NCBI GenBank assembly: GCA_038501625.1
Contig: JAZAYU010000019.1
Coordinates: 4,592,324-4,656,323 of the forward strand
Source of the DNA: Corbicula japonica
Lineage: Eukaryota > Mollusca > Bivalvia > Venerida > Cyrenidae
Reading direction: 5' to 3'
Length of the DNA: 64,000 bases
The position numbers were made by a program, and so were the translations under genes. The notes under the pieces were generated by a model. The model searched no databases, had not been told where the DNA came from, and saw only the letters and a program-made list of their open reading frames with translations. Shown here one piece after another: positions 11,890 to 23,169 of this stretch (its first letter is position 1; each line of letters opens with the position of its first letter).

Positions 11890-12110
11890 ACAGTAGCGCT
11901 ATTCGTGCATTGTGGCGGCCTAAGAAAGTCTCCCCGTATATATAGTCAGTTCTGTTTTCAATGAAATGATGATCACTCTTTGAGGGTTTTGCCGCGTATA
12001 TAGCCTTTTTTGGAGTTGTCCCGGCAAGCCCAGTCAGTAGGGTGTTCGGATTGCCATGGCTGGGCGTTGTTGCCGTACTGTATTGGTTCGATTCCTAGTG
12101 AAGGCAACAT
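11890..12110 (+). mobile_element. tRNA-like SINE (CCCCGTATATATAGTCAGT family), copy
   Basis: A leader with GTCTCCCCGTATATATAGTC is followed by a tRNA-like part with an A-box-like GCAAGCCCAGTCAGTAGGGT and a B-box-like GGTTCGATTCC. Related copies lie at 24640-24860, 34930-35150 (reverse) and 39555-39780, with fragments near 17285, 39440, 50715 and 52730. Confidence 0.55.
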
Positions 12111-12119
12111 TTTTTTAGA

Positions 12120-12775
12120 TATTAATATTTTCGCCGTATTGGGAAACTTGAGACAAGGGACACTTGTTTCTCTTGTCCAATAAACTCAAGTTTAGAAGAT
12201 AAATGTACACCTGGTCATGCATACAACACAATGCAAATGTTCTCTTCCTATGTTATTAAATACAAACAACTCTGTATTTTATTACATGTAAACAAATCTT
12301 TATATTTTATTACATGTAAAAATAAATCTATTTAAATATTATAATTATCATATCTTTGGCAAGTTATAAAGTCACATTACAACACAAAGTGTTATTAAAA
12401 AGTTTAAAATTCACTGTTTTGCTATAAATAAAACGTGTTTCCAATTGATGCTGAACGGCACCAAGTGATAGTCACTTGATAAACATGTTTACTATAAGAG
12501 TTTTGCACGCAAAATTGTTGTTACTACATTGAAGTCAAGAAGACGTTGCAACCCTCGATATAAACAATTAGCTTATTTTTTTTACAGTTTTATATATAAA
12601 TCATTACTTTCTAAACACCGCAAAAGAAAAACACGTAATTCTACAATATATTTTATATAACACATGTTTTCATATTTTAGGAACATGGTATCACGTGAGT
12701 GTCAAGTTATAAATAATCAATTGTAATAAAACAGTCAGCTATCATTGTTAAAGATTTCGGACTAATATTATACAA
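12120..12775. other. Intergenic, nothing recognised
   Basis: AT-rich. A short tandem duplication (TATTTTATTACATGTAAA) occurs near 12272-12315. No gene. Confidence 0.4.
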
Positions 12776-12780
12776 ATAAA

Positions 12781-12907
12781 TACTAATGTTGAGGTCGATA
12801 TGTAGTTTTGCGGACCTGGGTAGTGTGATATCGACCGAGGACGAAGTCCGAGGTCGATATCACACTACCCAGGTCCGCAAAACTACATATCGACCTCAAC
12901 ATTAGTA
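12781..12907. mobile_element. Near-perfect foldback hairpin (127 bp)
   Basis: TACTAATGTTGAGGTCGATA at the left end is the exact reverse complement of the right end. The arms run about 55 bp with a short loop around GAGGACGAAGTC. Single-stranded it would form one long hairpin. Probably a foldback MITE or half of a larger element with its neighbour at 12918-13411. Confidence 0.8.
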
Positions 12908-12917
12908 TTTACTTGTT

Positions 12918-12948
12918 ATATCATATACCCAATGAATTTAAAGCATTC

Positions 12949-12980
<32 letters not shown>

Positions 12981-12990
12981 ATATGATGAT

Positions 12991-13040
<50 letters not shown>

Positions 13041-13411
13041 ATGATGATGATGATATGATGATGATGATATGATGATGATGATGATGATATGATGATGATG
13101 ATGATGATGATGATGATATGATGATATGATGATGATGATGATGATGATGATATGATGATTATGATGATGATGATGATGATATGATGATGATGATATGATG
13201 ATGATGATGATGGTATGATGATGATGATATGATGATGATGATGATATGATGATGATGATGATATGATGATGACGATATGATGATGATGATGAGATGATGA
13301 TGATGGCAAAGGTAGTTATTAATTCCCGGGGTAGTTATCACTTTTTTCGGACTCGCAAGTACGGAGCTCTCGACCAATCAGAATGCTTTAAATTCATAGG
13401 GTATATGATAT
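12918..13411. mobile_element. Foldback element with 33-bp inverted ends around a GAT microsatellite
   Basis: 12918-12950 (starts ATATCATATACCC) is inverted at 13379-13411 (ends GGGTATATGATAT) with one or two mismatches. The interior 12949-13305 is an interrupted (GAT)n array with GATATGAT variants, followed by non-repetitive sequence. Long His/Ile/Ser frames here are artefacts of the array. Confidence 0.75.
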
Positions 13412-13474
13412 AAGATTGTAAAGCATGATCAGATGTCAATTTATTCTCATTGAGCAGTTATTTTTATTACTGCT

Positions 13475-13660
13475 ACAGTCAAACCTTTCCTCAAAGACCA
13501 CTCGGGTGAAAGCCCAAAAGAGGTCGTTAAAGGCAGGTGGTTTTTGTTGACAGGTGAATAAGTGTTTTTTTTTCATCAGTCAGTTGGACGAATAAAAAGT
13601 GGTTTATTTTCATGAGGTCTTAAATACTGGTGGTCTTAAGCACAGGTTTGACTGTACTTT
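13475..13660 (+). mobile_element. MITE-like repeat with AGTCAAACC / GGTTTGACT ends
   Basis: ACAGTCAAACCTTTCCTCAA at the left and CACAGGTTTGACTGT at the right are inverted. Internal AAAGACCACTCGGGTG and GACAGGTGAATAAGTG blocks recur at 31548-31735. Confidence 0.6.
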
Positions 13661-14230
13661 CACAATTATTTTAATAATTCTAGTCAAACATAAATGCAAT
13701 CAAATATGATCGAAATGCATAAAGTTACAAATTCAAACCGAACATAACATTTGTAATGTAAATAAATAAATTAAGTAATAAATAAATATATAAATAAATA
13801 ACTTTATTTATAGATAAATAAATAAATTTTAATAGAAAAAATAATTTTAACAAACGAGTCGTGAAAAATAAACGCAATCTATAACCGATTTTTGAACACA
13901 TTCAACAGATTTTATTTCGATTTCCATTTCTTCTCTTCCCGGTCATGCTCAAAATTTACATGCATAAAAATGACTACAAAAAATCTCTTTTTTTCACATG
14001 TTCTTGCTCCAATTCATAACACATTGTTTAATTTGTTTGATAAAGAAAGATAAACAAAAACAAAACTGTCCCTTTACTTCATAGATACAGCTTTATTGCG
14101 TGTGCAAATATTGTAGATCCGGATCCGCCGTCAAATCCGTGCCTTCTGATTAAGATCTACACTGTTGCTGTATGACTTGTTTGGATATTTCTGACCAAAA
14201 CGCGAACTCTGTAGATTGTGATCAGGGCTG

Positions 14231-14366
14231 AAGGTTATAAAACTGAGTTTGGAAACCAGTCTCAAATCTCAAGCATCTGATTGGCTGAAATGGCGACTGG
14301 TCGCCATTTCAGCCAATCAGATGCTTGAGATTTGAGACTGGTTTCCATGCTCAGTTTTATAACCTT
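14231..14366. mobile_element. 136-bp foldback MITE, copy 1
   Basis: AAGGTTATAAAACTGAG to the centre GCGACTGGTCGC and back is a near-perfect palindrome of two ~66-bp arms. An almost identical copy lies at 25634-25769, on the other side of gene B. Arms differ only at a few bases (for example GAGTTTGG against CATGCTC). Confidence 0.85.
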
Positions 14367-14934
14367 GGGCACAGATGACATGAATGTGCCGGATGATCTG
14401 GATCGGCGATGGTTGCACGTGCGATAAAACGCGTGTATATGGAGCAAAGCGCAAGTTAAGGAATCAAGTTTTACACGAGCTGTGCAATAAGTAAGAAAAT
14501 CTACCAAACTAAGACTGTAACGAGTTTTAATGATAAATGCGAATTTGAACTATTATTGCACTTTAAAGCAATTTGTGGACGAATACATGTATATAAAATT
14601 CTATTCTCCAGCCTCGACGCCATATGTATAAATTTTTATGCAAATATATGATGCAATTTCATAATATTATTAAAAAAATGTAATTGAATGTTGTTTGTCG
14701 TTTTTTATAAATGTTGTGAAAAATTTAATTTAACGATTTCGTAGAAAATATTTGAGCCGCTTCTTAAAAAAAAAGCATCTCAGGAGCAAAATAATAACCA
14801 ATTTCAGTTTATTTCATTTAATAATTATATGAAAAAAAAACGAAAGTTTAAAAAAAATATCAACAAGACATCTTTTTTCCGTGGCGTGCCCATTTGAAAA
14901 ATACTGTAATTCAAATGACAAAACAAAAACAGTT

Positions 14935-15545
14935 AATTATATACAAACATAAATGGAATGGCAAAAACGTGTAACACAGTCTGACGTTTGTTAAGCACAA
15001 CCGGAGTTAGGAATACAATAAGATATAAATGCAAAACACTCAGAATGAAAAACTAAAAAAAAGTTAATAATATACAAACATACATGGAATGGAAAAACAT
15101 GAAACTAACAAAATGTTAAAAAACATGCAACACAGTCTAACGTTTGATAAGCACAACCGGAGTTTGAAATACGAAACAATAAAAATGCAAAACACTGAGC
15201 CTGTTATAAGTTTAAATGCGTGAGTAAAAATAAAAAAAAAACAACAGTTAATTATAAACTAACATAAATGTTTAAAGAAAAGATGTAACACAATCTAACG
15301 TTTGATAAATACAACCGGAGTTTGAAATACAAAACAATACAAATGCAAATTAATGTGACCTTGTGTTATAGGTACATGTATAAATGCGTGATTAAAAATG
15401 AAAAACAAAAAAGTTAATTATATTAAAACATAAGTGGAATGTTAAAATATGCAACCCAGTCTAACGGTTGATAAATACAATGATATAAATGCAAATCATT
15501 ATAGACGTTTCTAAAACGTATAAATGCATGGTTAAAAATTTAAAA
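14935..15545. repeat. Degenerate tandem repeat, ~130-bp period
   Basis: About four copies, each with GTTAATTATA, AACATAAATGGAATG, ACACAGTCTAACGTTTGATA, CACAACCGGAGTT and ATACAAATGCAAA blocks in order. The spacing varies. No coding potential. Confidence 0.7.
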
Positions 15546-15689
15546 ATGAAAAGATGAATAAAGCATTTATAAATAATGCTTATAGCTGAAATTGTAGCAC
15601 TAACTAGGAAAGAAAACTAGCGTTTGAAGCACATTTCTATATAAATGCAAATAATTTCATATATCTGTGAGATTCACGCGATGGACGAG

Positions 15690-16190
15690 TATTCAACTTA
15701 AGAGTATTAAACTCTCGTTTGTAAGAGACTAGAGTCCGAGATCAAAAATGAGAGACCGGAGACCGGTCCCAAAAGTCTAACTTTTGACTGGTCAATTTGA
15801 ATACTGATCCTCATTTAAACCAATCAGATGCTTTAAATTTGAAGCTGGTATCCTATCTTTGGGAATCGATCTCAATGCAACAACAATAGTCTGATTGGTT
15901 TTCAATAAATCAATAAAATTCCCTAAAATCATATAAACAAACTTATAAAATATAGTGAAACAAATACTATGATTGCATAATTTTCGTGGCCATTCAATTT
16001 CGTGGCTATCGGTAAAATGACAATGTTCGTGGGTTTATTAAATTCGTTGTTTTCAATTTTTATTTCTAATATCACTTTTATGCACAAGTCTATATTTCGT
16101 TGGAGTTTTAAATTTGTTGATCGAATAACCCACGAAATCCGCAAAAATTAGTACCTCGCGAATTTTAATGCGTTCACAGTGTTGTAAACT
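15690..16190. repeat. MITE-like repeats upstream of the gene B 3' end
   Basis: 15740-15890 contains GAGACCGGAGACCGGTCCC and CAATCAGATGCTTTAAAT blocks, related to 10345-10440. 15960-16190 holds repeated TTTCGTGG and CCCACGAAATCCGC blocks in opposite orientations, typical of a foldback element. Minus-strand frames here are not genes. Confidence 0.4.
16161..16170 (-). terminator. Possible poly(A) signal of gene B
   Basis: On the minus strand a CATTAAAATTC motif (ATTAAA variant) lies about 70 bp after the gene B stop. No AATAAA is nearer. Confidence 0.3.
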
Positions 16191-16236
16191 GAACTAAAAT
16201 TGATTATCCTTGTAGGCCTAATCTTTTTTATCTCCA

Positions 16237-19200
16237 TCAATGAAGAACATTCTGTGAACTGTTATTATCTCTGTTCTTCTGCCTTCTTCTCTCCTTCTTA
16301 CTTAGTTGTGACACCGTGTCTTTCCTTTTTTCTCTTTCTTTTCGTTCTTTTTTGTTTCCCTTTTTTTTCTTGCCTTTACCCATATTCTTTTTCTCTTTTT
16401 TCTGCTTTTTCTTTTTACGTTCTCCGCTCCGTAACGCCCGTGCTTCTGGTACGCATTGAAGCTTCCTCTTTTTACCAGAGCAGTCATAGGTGCAAGCCGC
16501 CTGCTCTAATCCTGCGAGATCTTTATATACTCTCTCTAAAATGTTTTTACTATAATTAAAAATAGAGATGGCGTAATCCAATTCGTGACCTTTTTGGTCA
16601 AACGTTACATTTTTTTCATATACGCACACTTTCTTTTTGATTTTAGACACAGACAGCATGGCTGTAAAGTCAAACACTTTGCACGAGATCTCGTGGAGGT
16701 TGTTGATACTGTATGTAATATTGTGCCGGAATTCCGGATATTTGTCGGCGATCATTTCAAGTGCCTCGTCCAGGTAGGATGTGATTAAATTAACCCTCGC
16801 AAATGAATAGTGAAGAACCCTTTCCTGTCCAAAAGAAAGAAAAACAATACTAGTAAATATTGTCAAACATTTGGTTATGACAACCTGTAATTAAAGATCA
16901 CATGCGGATTTCAGCAAATTTACAGAGCATATTCACACGTGAACGAAGATCATTTGTTTTCAAAGAAGTTTTTTTGAAGTTTCTGAGCGGTCTTTAAAGA
17001 CTGTTCGAGTTAAAAGAAAAGATATACTCGCAAGATCGAAAACTGATTCGCGCCTGTTGTTATGTGTGCACGTTAAATTTTTTATTCCGTTTTGTACATT
17101 CGAAACCCTTTAAAATAAAGCACAACTCTTTTTTTGGGGGGAGTGGGAGGGGGATTTACAAATTGGGCAGTATATGAATCCGGTCATTTCATTTTGATGC
17201 TGACAATAATAGATTCCATATCAGTCCAGACTGACCAATGTTTTTGATTTCATGTAAAAAACGTTTTAAACTTATAGACAAACGTTTGCATGGCTAGGTG
17301 CCGTCGCGGTACGGGTTCGCTCCCCGCTTGGGGCAATACCATTTTTAAGAAAATCCAGTTGTACACAGTCTATAAATAGACTTTGTTCTTTACGCTTGAT
17401 TCAGTTATGAATTTTAATTAAAATTCAAATAACATCTATAAATATTACTAAAAACTTATCATTAACATAGATTAAACTTTTAAACCATGCTGAAGGAATG
17501 CAATATACTTTCCAACTCAAGCCTTGTGTTTTCAAACAAAACATGTACGTTTTAAACTCTCCTTTCCTGTTACATATGGTATTGAAACTGTGCATTACAG
17601 TTATTTTAATTTTAATGTAATTGTGCAATCTAGATTATGTTTTATGTAATTCTGTTGTATATTGTCGAATAAATGGGGTCACCCTGAAATGAGGCCTGAA
17701 CGGAAAAATATTCAAATGTCATTTAATAATAATAAACATTGTCAAATTATGCGTTATACTTACAGGTTGAGTCTTCCTCCTGAGGTGTTTCCCTAAACCT
17801 GAGTTTTCTATATCTTCAAGATCACTTATAATGACCGGACTGAAACGTTTGTCTGCTCCAACCTGATTCATCTGAAAAATATTCAATATTGGATATTAAA
17901 TATACCAATGAAAACAATTTACAATAATCTATCGTTTCTTCATTACACAGTTTGTAATATTATATGTTTCTTTTACGGCAAAACGCATAATAAGTAATGA
18001 CGTCTGCTAAACTTTATAAAGTAATTTCAAGGAATAAAGTTCATTTTATTAGAAAAAATTACAAATATATATCATTTCTCCATAACTTGTTACACAGTTT
18101 GACTACCGGGGTATATCAAATTTTTCTTTTAAGGCGAAACGTATAATAAGCAATGTCGTCTGCTCAACTTAATGACGTCATTTCAAGGAATAACGTCAAT
18201 TTCCCGATTTTTTTTTCAAAATGACACCCTCCTAATAATGAAAACAGTAGATTCAGAACATATAGATGTGACCTAGATTGAAGACCAATTTCGACTCTCA
18301 GCAATTTGATTAGTTGAAATTAAGTATAGTTTCAAACAGGTGTCTCGTTTAGGTTACCTGAGGCGCATCATGAGTCCAATCGGGTAGAGGCAATACCATT
18401 TAAAAGATGTTCTATTTACATGTATAACTTAAAGAACCTGCAATCTACGTAACATCTATGCGTTTTGTTTACTTTAAATGATAAATATTTTGTTTTGGCT
18501 CGTTTTGCGGGCATTAAATAATGATTTTCTTTAGATAATTACATGTTAAGATAATAGGTATAGAGATACCGATGTTAGTCAACTCGTAATCACCATTAAA
18601 ATCTTAAACTGTTGACATAAACAGATAATTGCTATTTAAACAAATAACATCTTCGTTTAACCTATTGTTTTCTTAGAAACTTGACAAAGTTATGCATTCC
18701 AGGAAAACCCGTATTAATAGAGCAAAATTCCTCCGCATAATCCATGCACAGGCAAACATGACGCGCTCAATTATATTAACGAAACAATAGAGAGAAAGAA
18801 AAGTGGAGACCCAGCGCGCATTATGCCATGAAACAAAGATCCTTTGCATTATATTTTAGTAATTGCTAAAAAAAACATTTTTTTAACATATTCAAGATTC
18901 TCTTTTTCATGTTCAAATATAAAAAACAAAACACAACAACAACAACATAACATGGCAATGCATCGACTTAACGCAAATAGAATACAGTCCAACATGCACT
19001 AAGACTATCCGTAATCAAAGACCACTTTGTACATTGTATTTAACCCACGTGTCTAATTTGAGAACACATTGACCTGTAAAAAAAGACCAACTGTCTTTAA
19101 AGACCACTACACAATTCCCATGAGTTGTATTTCAATACAGGTTTTATTTCACAGTAAAACCCCGCATTAAGATTACCCTGAAATTAAGAAGACCTCAGTT

Positions 19201-20069
19201 TAAGACCACTTTCATTAAGTCCCATTTTACGGTTTTGAATTATGGTGTACTTCGAAATTAAGACCACCACAGCTTTAAGACCACTATTGCCAGTCCCAAA
19301 GATGTTTTTAACAGCAGGGATTCATTGTTGATTGAAAAGACGAAATTACCAGTTTTTCCTCGTCGCTTGATAATTGGCGGCGTATTTCGTTCAACTTTCT
19401 TCCAAGCTGCGTCATTATGATGTATGTATCATTTTTGAAAATGGGACACTCGTCAGGTTGAAGCTGTTGTTCTTTTGAGTGGTGCCCTTTGCAGGGCTCG
19501 CAATGGTCTCTTTTGATTCGGATGCTATACTCCGACATAGAAACCTCGTTCTGGTGTCGGAGGTTGTTCGGTTGTGCTGGAGCTCCTCGTGACGTCACCG
19601 TTAACAACGTGACGTCAATGCAAACAAGAAGTAGTAAACCTAAAAAAGAAAGAAATATGTAGTGAAGGTATGGTGCATTTACGATAACTAGACTGTCACA
19701 CGTAATATTAAAAAAATCATTCACCGGCAAACAGTTCTATTGGTATATATTTCATGTTCATTTCATTAGAGTAACTAACTTGAAAATATTTAACTCGCCC
19801 ATATAATTATGCAATACAATCATTATTGTATAAAAAAGCATAATATCACGTGACAGTGAAATTATCACAAGTCAGCTATATTTCTAGGTTGTCTAAAAAT
19901 TGCTATACTAATTAAAGTGCTTTAAGAAATAATTTTGCTCGACAGATCAACTGAAATGTTACAGATTATTATAATTTGTATCAAATGGATTCATAAATTG
20001 TGGAACTATAAATTAAGCATATTTTTATATTAAAATAATTGCATTTTTGTTACCTCTCACTCTGTTCAT
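16237..20069 (-). CDS. Gene B: secreted cytokine-like protein with basic tail, 4 exons, 333 aa
   Basis: Minus-strand exons are 20069-20054, 19639-19350, 17871-17764 and 16824-16237. All introns are GT-AG, phases 1, 0, 0. Exon 1 (MNRVR plus G) joins a hydrophobic stretch (LLLLVCIDVTLLTV), giving a signal peptide of about 25 residues. After a Cys-containing linker (DHCEPC, ECP) a predicted helix A (NDTYIIMTQLGRKLNEIRRQ) ends exon 2. Exon 3 (36 aa) is an A-B-loop-like segment with GADKRFSP. Exon 4 holds helices at about 140-168, 169-198 and 218-248; the last has LDYAISIFNYSK. A Cys cluster and a ~70-residue Lys/Arg-rich tail follow. Paralogous to C throughout: same phases, an exon 2 of exactly 290 nt in both, and eight mature cysteines in each. 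Sequons such as NDT and NIT support secretion. I infer a secreted ligand whose tail may bind heparan sulfate or other polyanions. The family is unnamed to me. Confidence 0.8.
17275..17345 (+). repeat. SINE fragment in gene B intron 3
   Basis: TGGCTAGGTGCCGTCGCGGT, then ACGGGTTCGCTCCCC with a B-box-like core and GGGGCAATACC. It matches the 3' part of the tRNA-like SINE family. It lies in intron 3 of gene B, antisense to it. Confidence 0.5.
18000..18240. repeat. Degenerate MITE copy in gene B intron 2
   Basis: Contains GTCGTCTGCTCAACTT and ATGACGTCATTTCAAGGAAT, shared with the GGTACCTTCGG MITEs at 24250, 29200 and 50789, but the terminal repeats are eroded. Confidence 0.4.
18345..19000. other. 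Gene B intron 2 remainder, no exon seen
   Basis: Begins with a SINE fragment (GTTACCTGAGGCGC, AATCGGGTAGAGGCAATACC). The rest is AT-rich without a further exon. Confidence 0.35.
19010..19305. repeat. AAGACCAC-rich repeat in gene B intron 2
   Basis: Repeated AAAGACCAC, TTAAGACCAC and CATTAAG blocks, related to the elements at 13475 and 31548. It ends 45 bp before gene B exon 2. Confidence 0.4.
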
Positions 20070-20095
20070 GTTTAAAAGTAAACGCATTTGGAATG

Positions 20096-20136
20096 AATAA
20101 ATACCTTTCTTGTTTACTATGATTATTTATTTAACT
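20096..20136 (-). promoter_or_regulatory. Candidate TATA region of gene B
   Basis: On the minus strand AAATAAATAATC (20132-20121) and TATTTATT (20103-20096) lie 30-65 bp upstream of the gene B start codon. Neither is canonical; the distal one gives the more plausible short 5' UTR. Confidence 0.3.
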
Positions 20137-20639
20137 CTTTGCAAAATTTCCAAAAGTTTAAAACGATGCTTTGGCCCCTAATAGACTTTGTTCAGCATAC
20201 ACCTCTCTGCAAGGGATTCCCTGCAGTCAAAGTAGCCCGCAAGCCCGCGCATCACAACGATTGGCGCATGTGAATTAGTTCGATATCAAATTTATGAATC
20301 GGACGGAATACCAGTCTACTTTTACTTTAGTAAAGAAATCTTCATTTTATTGGGTAGTTAAATTTAAACGAGGAAATTTGATGACACATCGATTTTATAG
20401 CACAGCGGTTAAATGACTTCTTCAGCTAAAAGTATTGCTAATCTGTTTAAGTAACCTATATTTGTTTTCGTACACTTAAATTACTTTAAACATCAGTGAA
20501 GAAAGAATTTATGTATGGTTTGAACACTTTCAAGTAAATTGAAACAAACTTCAGAAAATAGCATAAAAATCTGTGAAGACAACTGCTTGCTATTGTTGAT
20601 CTGTATATAAATTTTGTTGGCCTTAACGCTTATGCAGAG

Positions 20640-21262
20640 CTGCTTTTAAAGCTATTAATAACGAAGTCAGCTCTTGGTAATAAATATGTATGCAAGCTGT
20701 GTAGACCGATTTCTGCTTATGTAGAGCTTTACAAGCTGCGCAGAACACTGACACCTCTTGTTAATAAAGAGAAATGCAAGCTGTGTAGACCTCTATCTCC
20801 TAATGTAGATCATTACAAGCTGTGTAGAACGTAGACAGCTCTTGTTAAAAAAGTGGTTATAAAAGCTCTGTAGACCGATGTCTGCTAATGTAGAGCTTTA
20901 CAAGCTGTGTAGAACGTTGAAAGTTCTTGTTAATAAAGATGTAAGCAAGCTGTGTAGACCACTGTTTGCTAATGTAGAGCTTTACAAGCTGTGTAGAAGG
21001 TAGACAGCTTTTATTGATAAAGAGGATTGCAAGCTGTGTAGAACGCTTTCTGTAAATGTAGAGCTTTACAGGCTGCGTAAAAGGTTGAAAGTTCTTGTTA
21101 ATAAAGATGTAAGCAAGCTGTGTAGACCGATTTCTAATAATGTAGAAGTTTACAAGCTGTGTATAACGCTGAAAGCTGTTGTTTATAAATAGGATTGCAA
21201 GCTGTGTATATCGCTGTCTGCTAATGTAGAGCTTTACAAGCTGTGTAGAACGTTCACAGCAC
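20640..21262. repeat. ~83-bp minisatellite upstream of gene B
   Basis: About seven to eight copies with paired half-units AAGCTGTGTAGACCG and TTTACAAGCTGTGTAGAACG, separated by TAATGTAGAGC and TTGTTAATAAAGA. The minus frame 20857-21264 is the array read through, not a gene. It lies about 600 bp upstream of the gene B start. Confidence 0.85.
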
Positions 21263-21289
21263 ACAACAAAGCATTCGAAGGTTTGTTAG

Positions 21290-22905
21290 CAGTATCAGAA
21301 GGCTATGCCGAGCAGTTATGTAATCAAACAGCCACCACTTGCAATTTTAAAGCGAATGTCAGGCATCCTTCTTATTTTCTTGCATACCGGATAAGTATTT
21401 CCGCGTGATTTACCGGGAAAAGAAAATCTTATCTTTTTCCTAGGGAAACGATAAGGTTTGCGTGCTACACGAGTGACATAACGTCTTCAAGTATCCTCCG
21501 AGTCCAATCGTTCACTATAGGTCTTAGGAGGAGAACGCATGGATAGACCGCTTTTTCAGGAAGGAATTGGGTACTGTGGTAAGTAAATCGTCTCGCATTT
21601 CTTTGGTAATGCATATATCAGATAAACCCATTGCCTATGCTGATCTCCTATATTTACTCTAAACAATGGTCATTTCACATCCGCCAAACTTTCGGTATTT
21701 TCTGAGAACATTCTCCACAACTGCAAAAAAATGGCAAAATCACTCTTTACAGCCAATATTTCGATAATTAAGCAAAGTTCTGAGCATTTGTTTCGTTCTA
21801 AAGATTTGTTTTACACTTTTCTTCATATGTCATAAGCCTCCACTATTTTAAAGTCGTTTTAGGAGGATTTAGACCACAAGTAAGAACATTTCAAAATGAA
21901 CGTATGGGTATAAGTTTTCATCAATTTTCCAAATGAACGCATGGACAGGAGGCATTTAAGAAATCCACGTTTTTTCGTGAATATGCCACATAAAATCGAC
22001 TTTTTAACTGTTATATTTCACAATATTTCATTCGGAACTATTTATCATGCTAATGAAACTTCTGACATCTCATCATAACTCCTATGCTTCCCATGATGAG
22101 TCATTATTCTCTGCTTCAGATTAAAATTTAATATTCATTTATATTGACACCAAAAAGCAACAAACACTAATGTTACAGTATTTACTTCGACACTGTCTCT
22201 AGACACTTCATAATCCATTACACGTAAGTTCTGTAATATTAATACAAGTTTTCAGTTTAAGTGATAGATTTGAGATAAATGATCAATGTATTTCAAATAT
22301 GCTGTGTCAAATATTACTCAGGGTCGAATGTCAGGCACAATATTATCGTCTGCATTTGATTAAATGCAATAACTTTCTAATTTACGATTATTACGTACTT
22401 CAAGAGACAGTGTAATAAAAATGAACCATAAAACTGTAAAATTATGTAGCTTACATTAATTGAAAATTGACCAAAGCAGAGCCTCGTTCCCGCAAAAACA
22501 GTTCCCCCTCGGTGACAGATGTTTCCATCTTCACCTCACACTCATGCAAGATGCTTATATTACTTTTCCCAAAAAGCCTAATTTAAGGAACATGTTTACC
22601 TTTTCACAAAGACCAACTGTCTTGAAATACTTTTTGTTTTCAAATCTTTGTGTTCGTTTGAAGACATGTTTTGACTGTACTACAAATTCTTCTAATATTT
22701 TAGGCGTTCTTCTTTGCAATGGAAAAATAAAAGACAGGTTACATATAAAGACTGTAATTTTCCAAACTTGCATGCATTCTATTATTCTTAAATCACTCTT
22801 CTTATGTTTTACATATGTTTGTGTGCTTTTTTATGCAACATTGTTGAGCTAAAATGTGGGTTTGAGTTATTTCACTACGAAAACATGTAATGGTGTGATG
22901 ATAAG
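21290..22905. other. Intergenic, no supported gene
   Basis: AT-rich. The stretch ATGGATAGACCGC through TACTGTG at 21539-21578 is followed by GTAAGTAAATCG, a good donor, so a short first exon is conceivable; no matching acceptor exon was found. The + frame 22460-22852 has no recognisable features. Confidence 0.3.
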
Positions 22906-22912
22906 AGAACCT

Positions 22913-23165
22913 GTTGGGGCAAGTGTGAGGTTGGTGCACCCTACCCTAGAAACCTGGTTACAACCCCTATTGGCAAATTGTTTTGCCACTGACCGTTCCA
23001 ATTCGCTATTCGCAAGAGTTCTCATTTTCATTAATTGTTTGTGGTGTCTTATTTAAATTCGACATACTTATAAACACATGCTCCCTTTTCCTCTGTTCTT
23101 TTTCATTGCATGGAAATTTTGTGCTTTGTGGGTGTGGCGATTCTTGATATGCATATTTTACTTTT
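22913..23165 (+). mobile_element. CACCCTAGAACCTGG element, forward copy
   Basis: Shows GGTGCACCCTACCCTAGAAC, CCACTGACCGTTCCAA, TTAATTGTTTGTGGTGTCTT and GATATGCATATTTTAC in the family order. Confidence 0.65.
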
Positions 23166-23169
23166 TTTC

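Noticed and set aside
12938..13377. His/Ile/Ser repeat frames
   Set aside because: Readings of the (GAT)n array.
12781..13411. CRISPR-like array or bacterial island
   Set aside because: Repeats are microsatellite and foldback types with no spacer structure; the window is clearly eukaryotic.
16200..16559. 119-codon plus-strand Phe/Ser/Leu-rich frame
   Set aside because: Antisense shadow of the Lys-rich tail of gene B.
20857..21264. 135-codon minus-strand repeat frame
   Set aside because: The 83-bp minisatellite read through; units are degenerate and there is no promoter or splice context.
22460..22852. 130-codon plus-strand frame
   Set aside because: No recognisable motif, signal peptide or splice context; competing minus-strand frame of similar quality.
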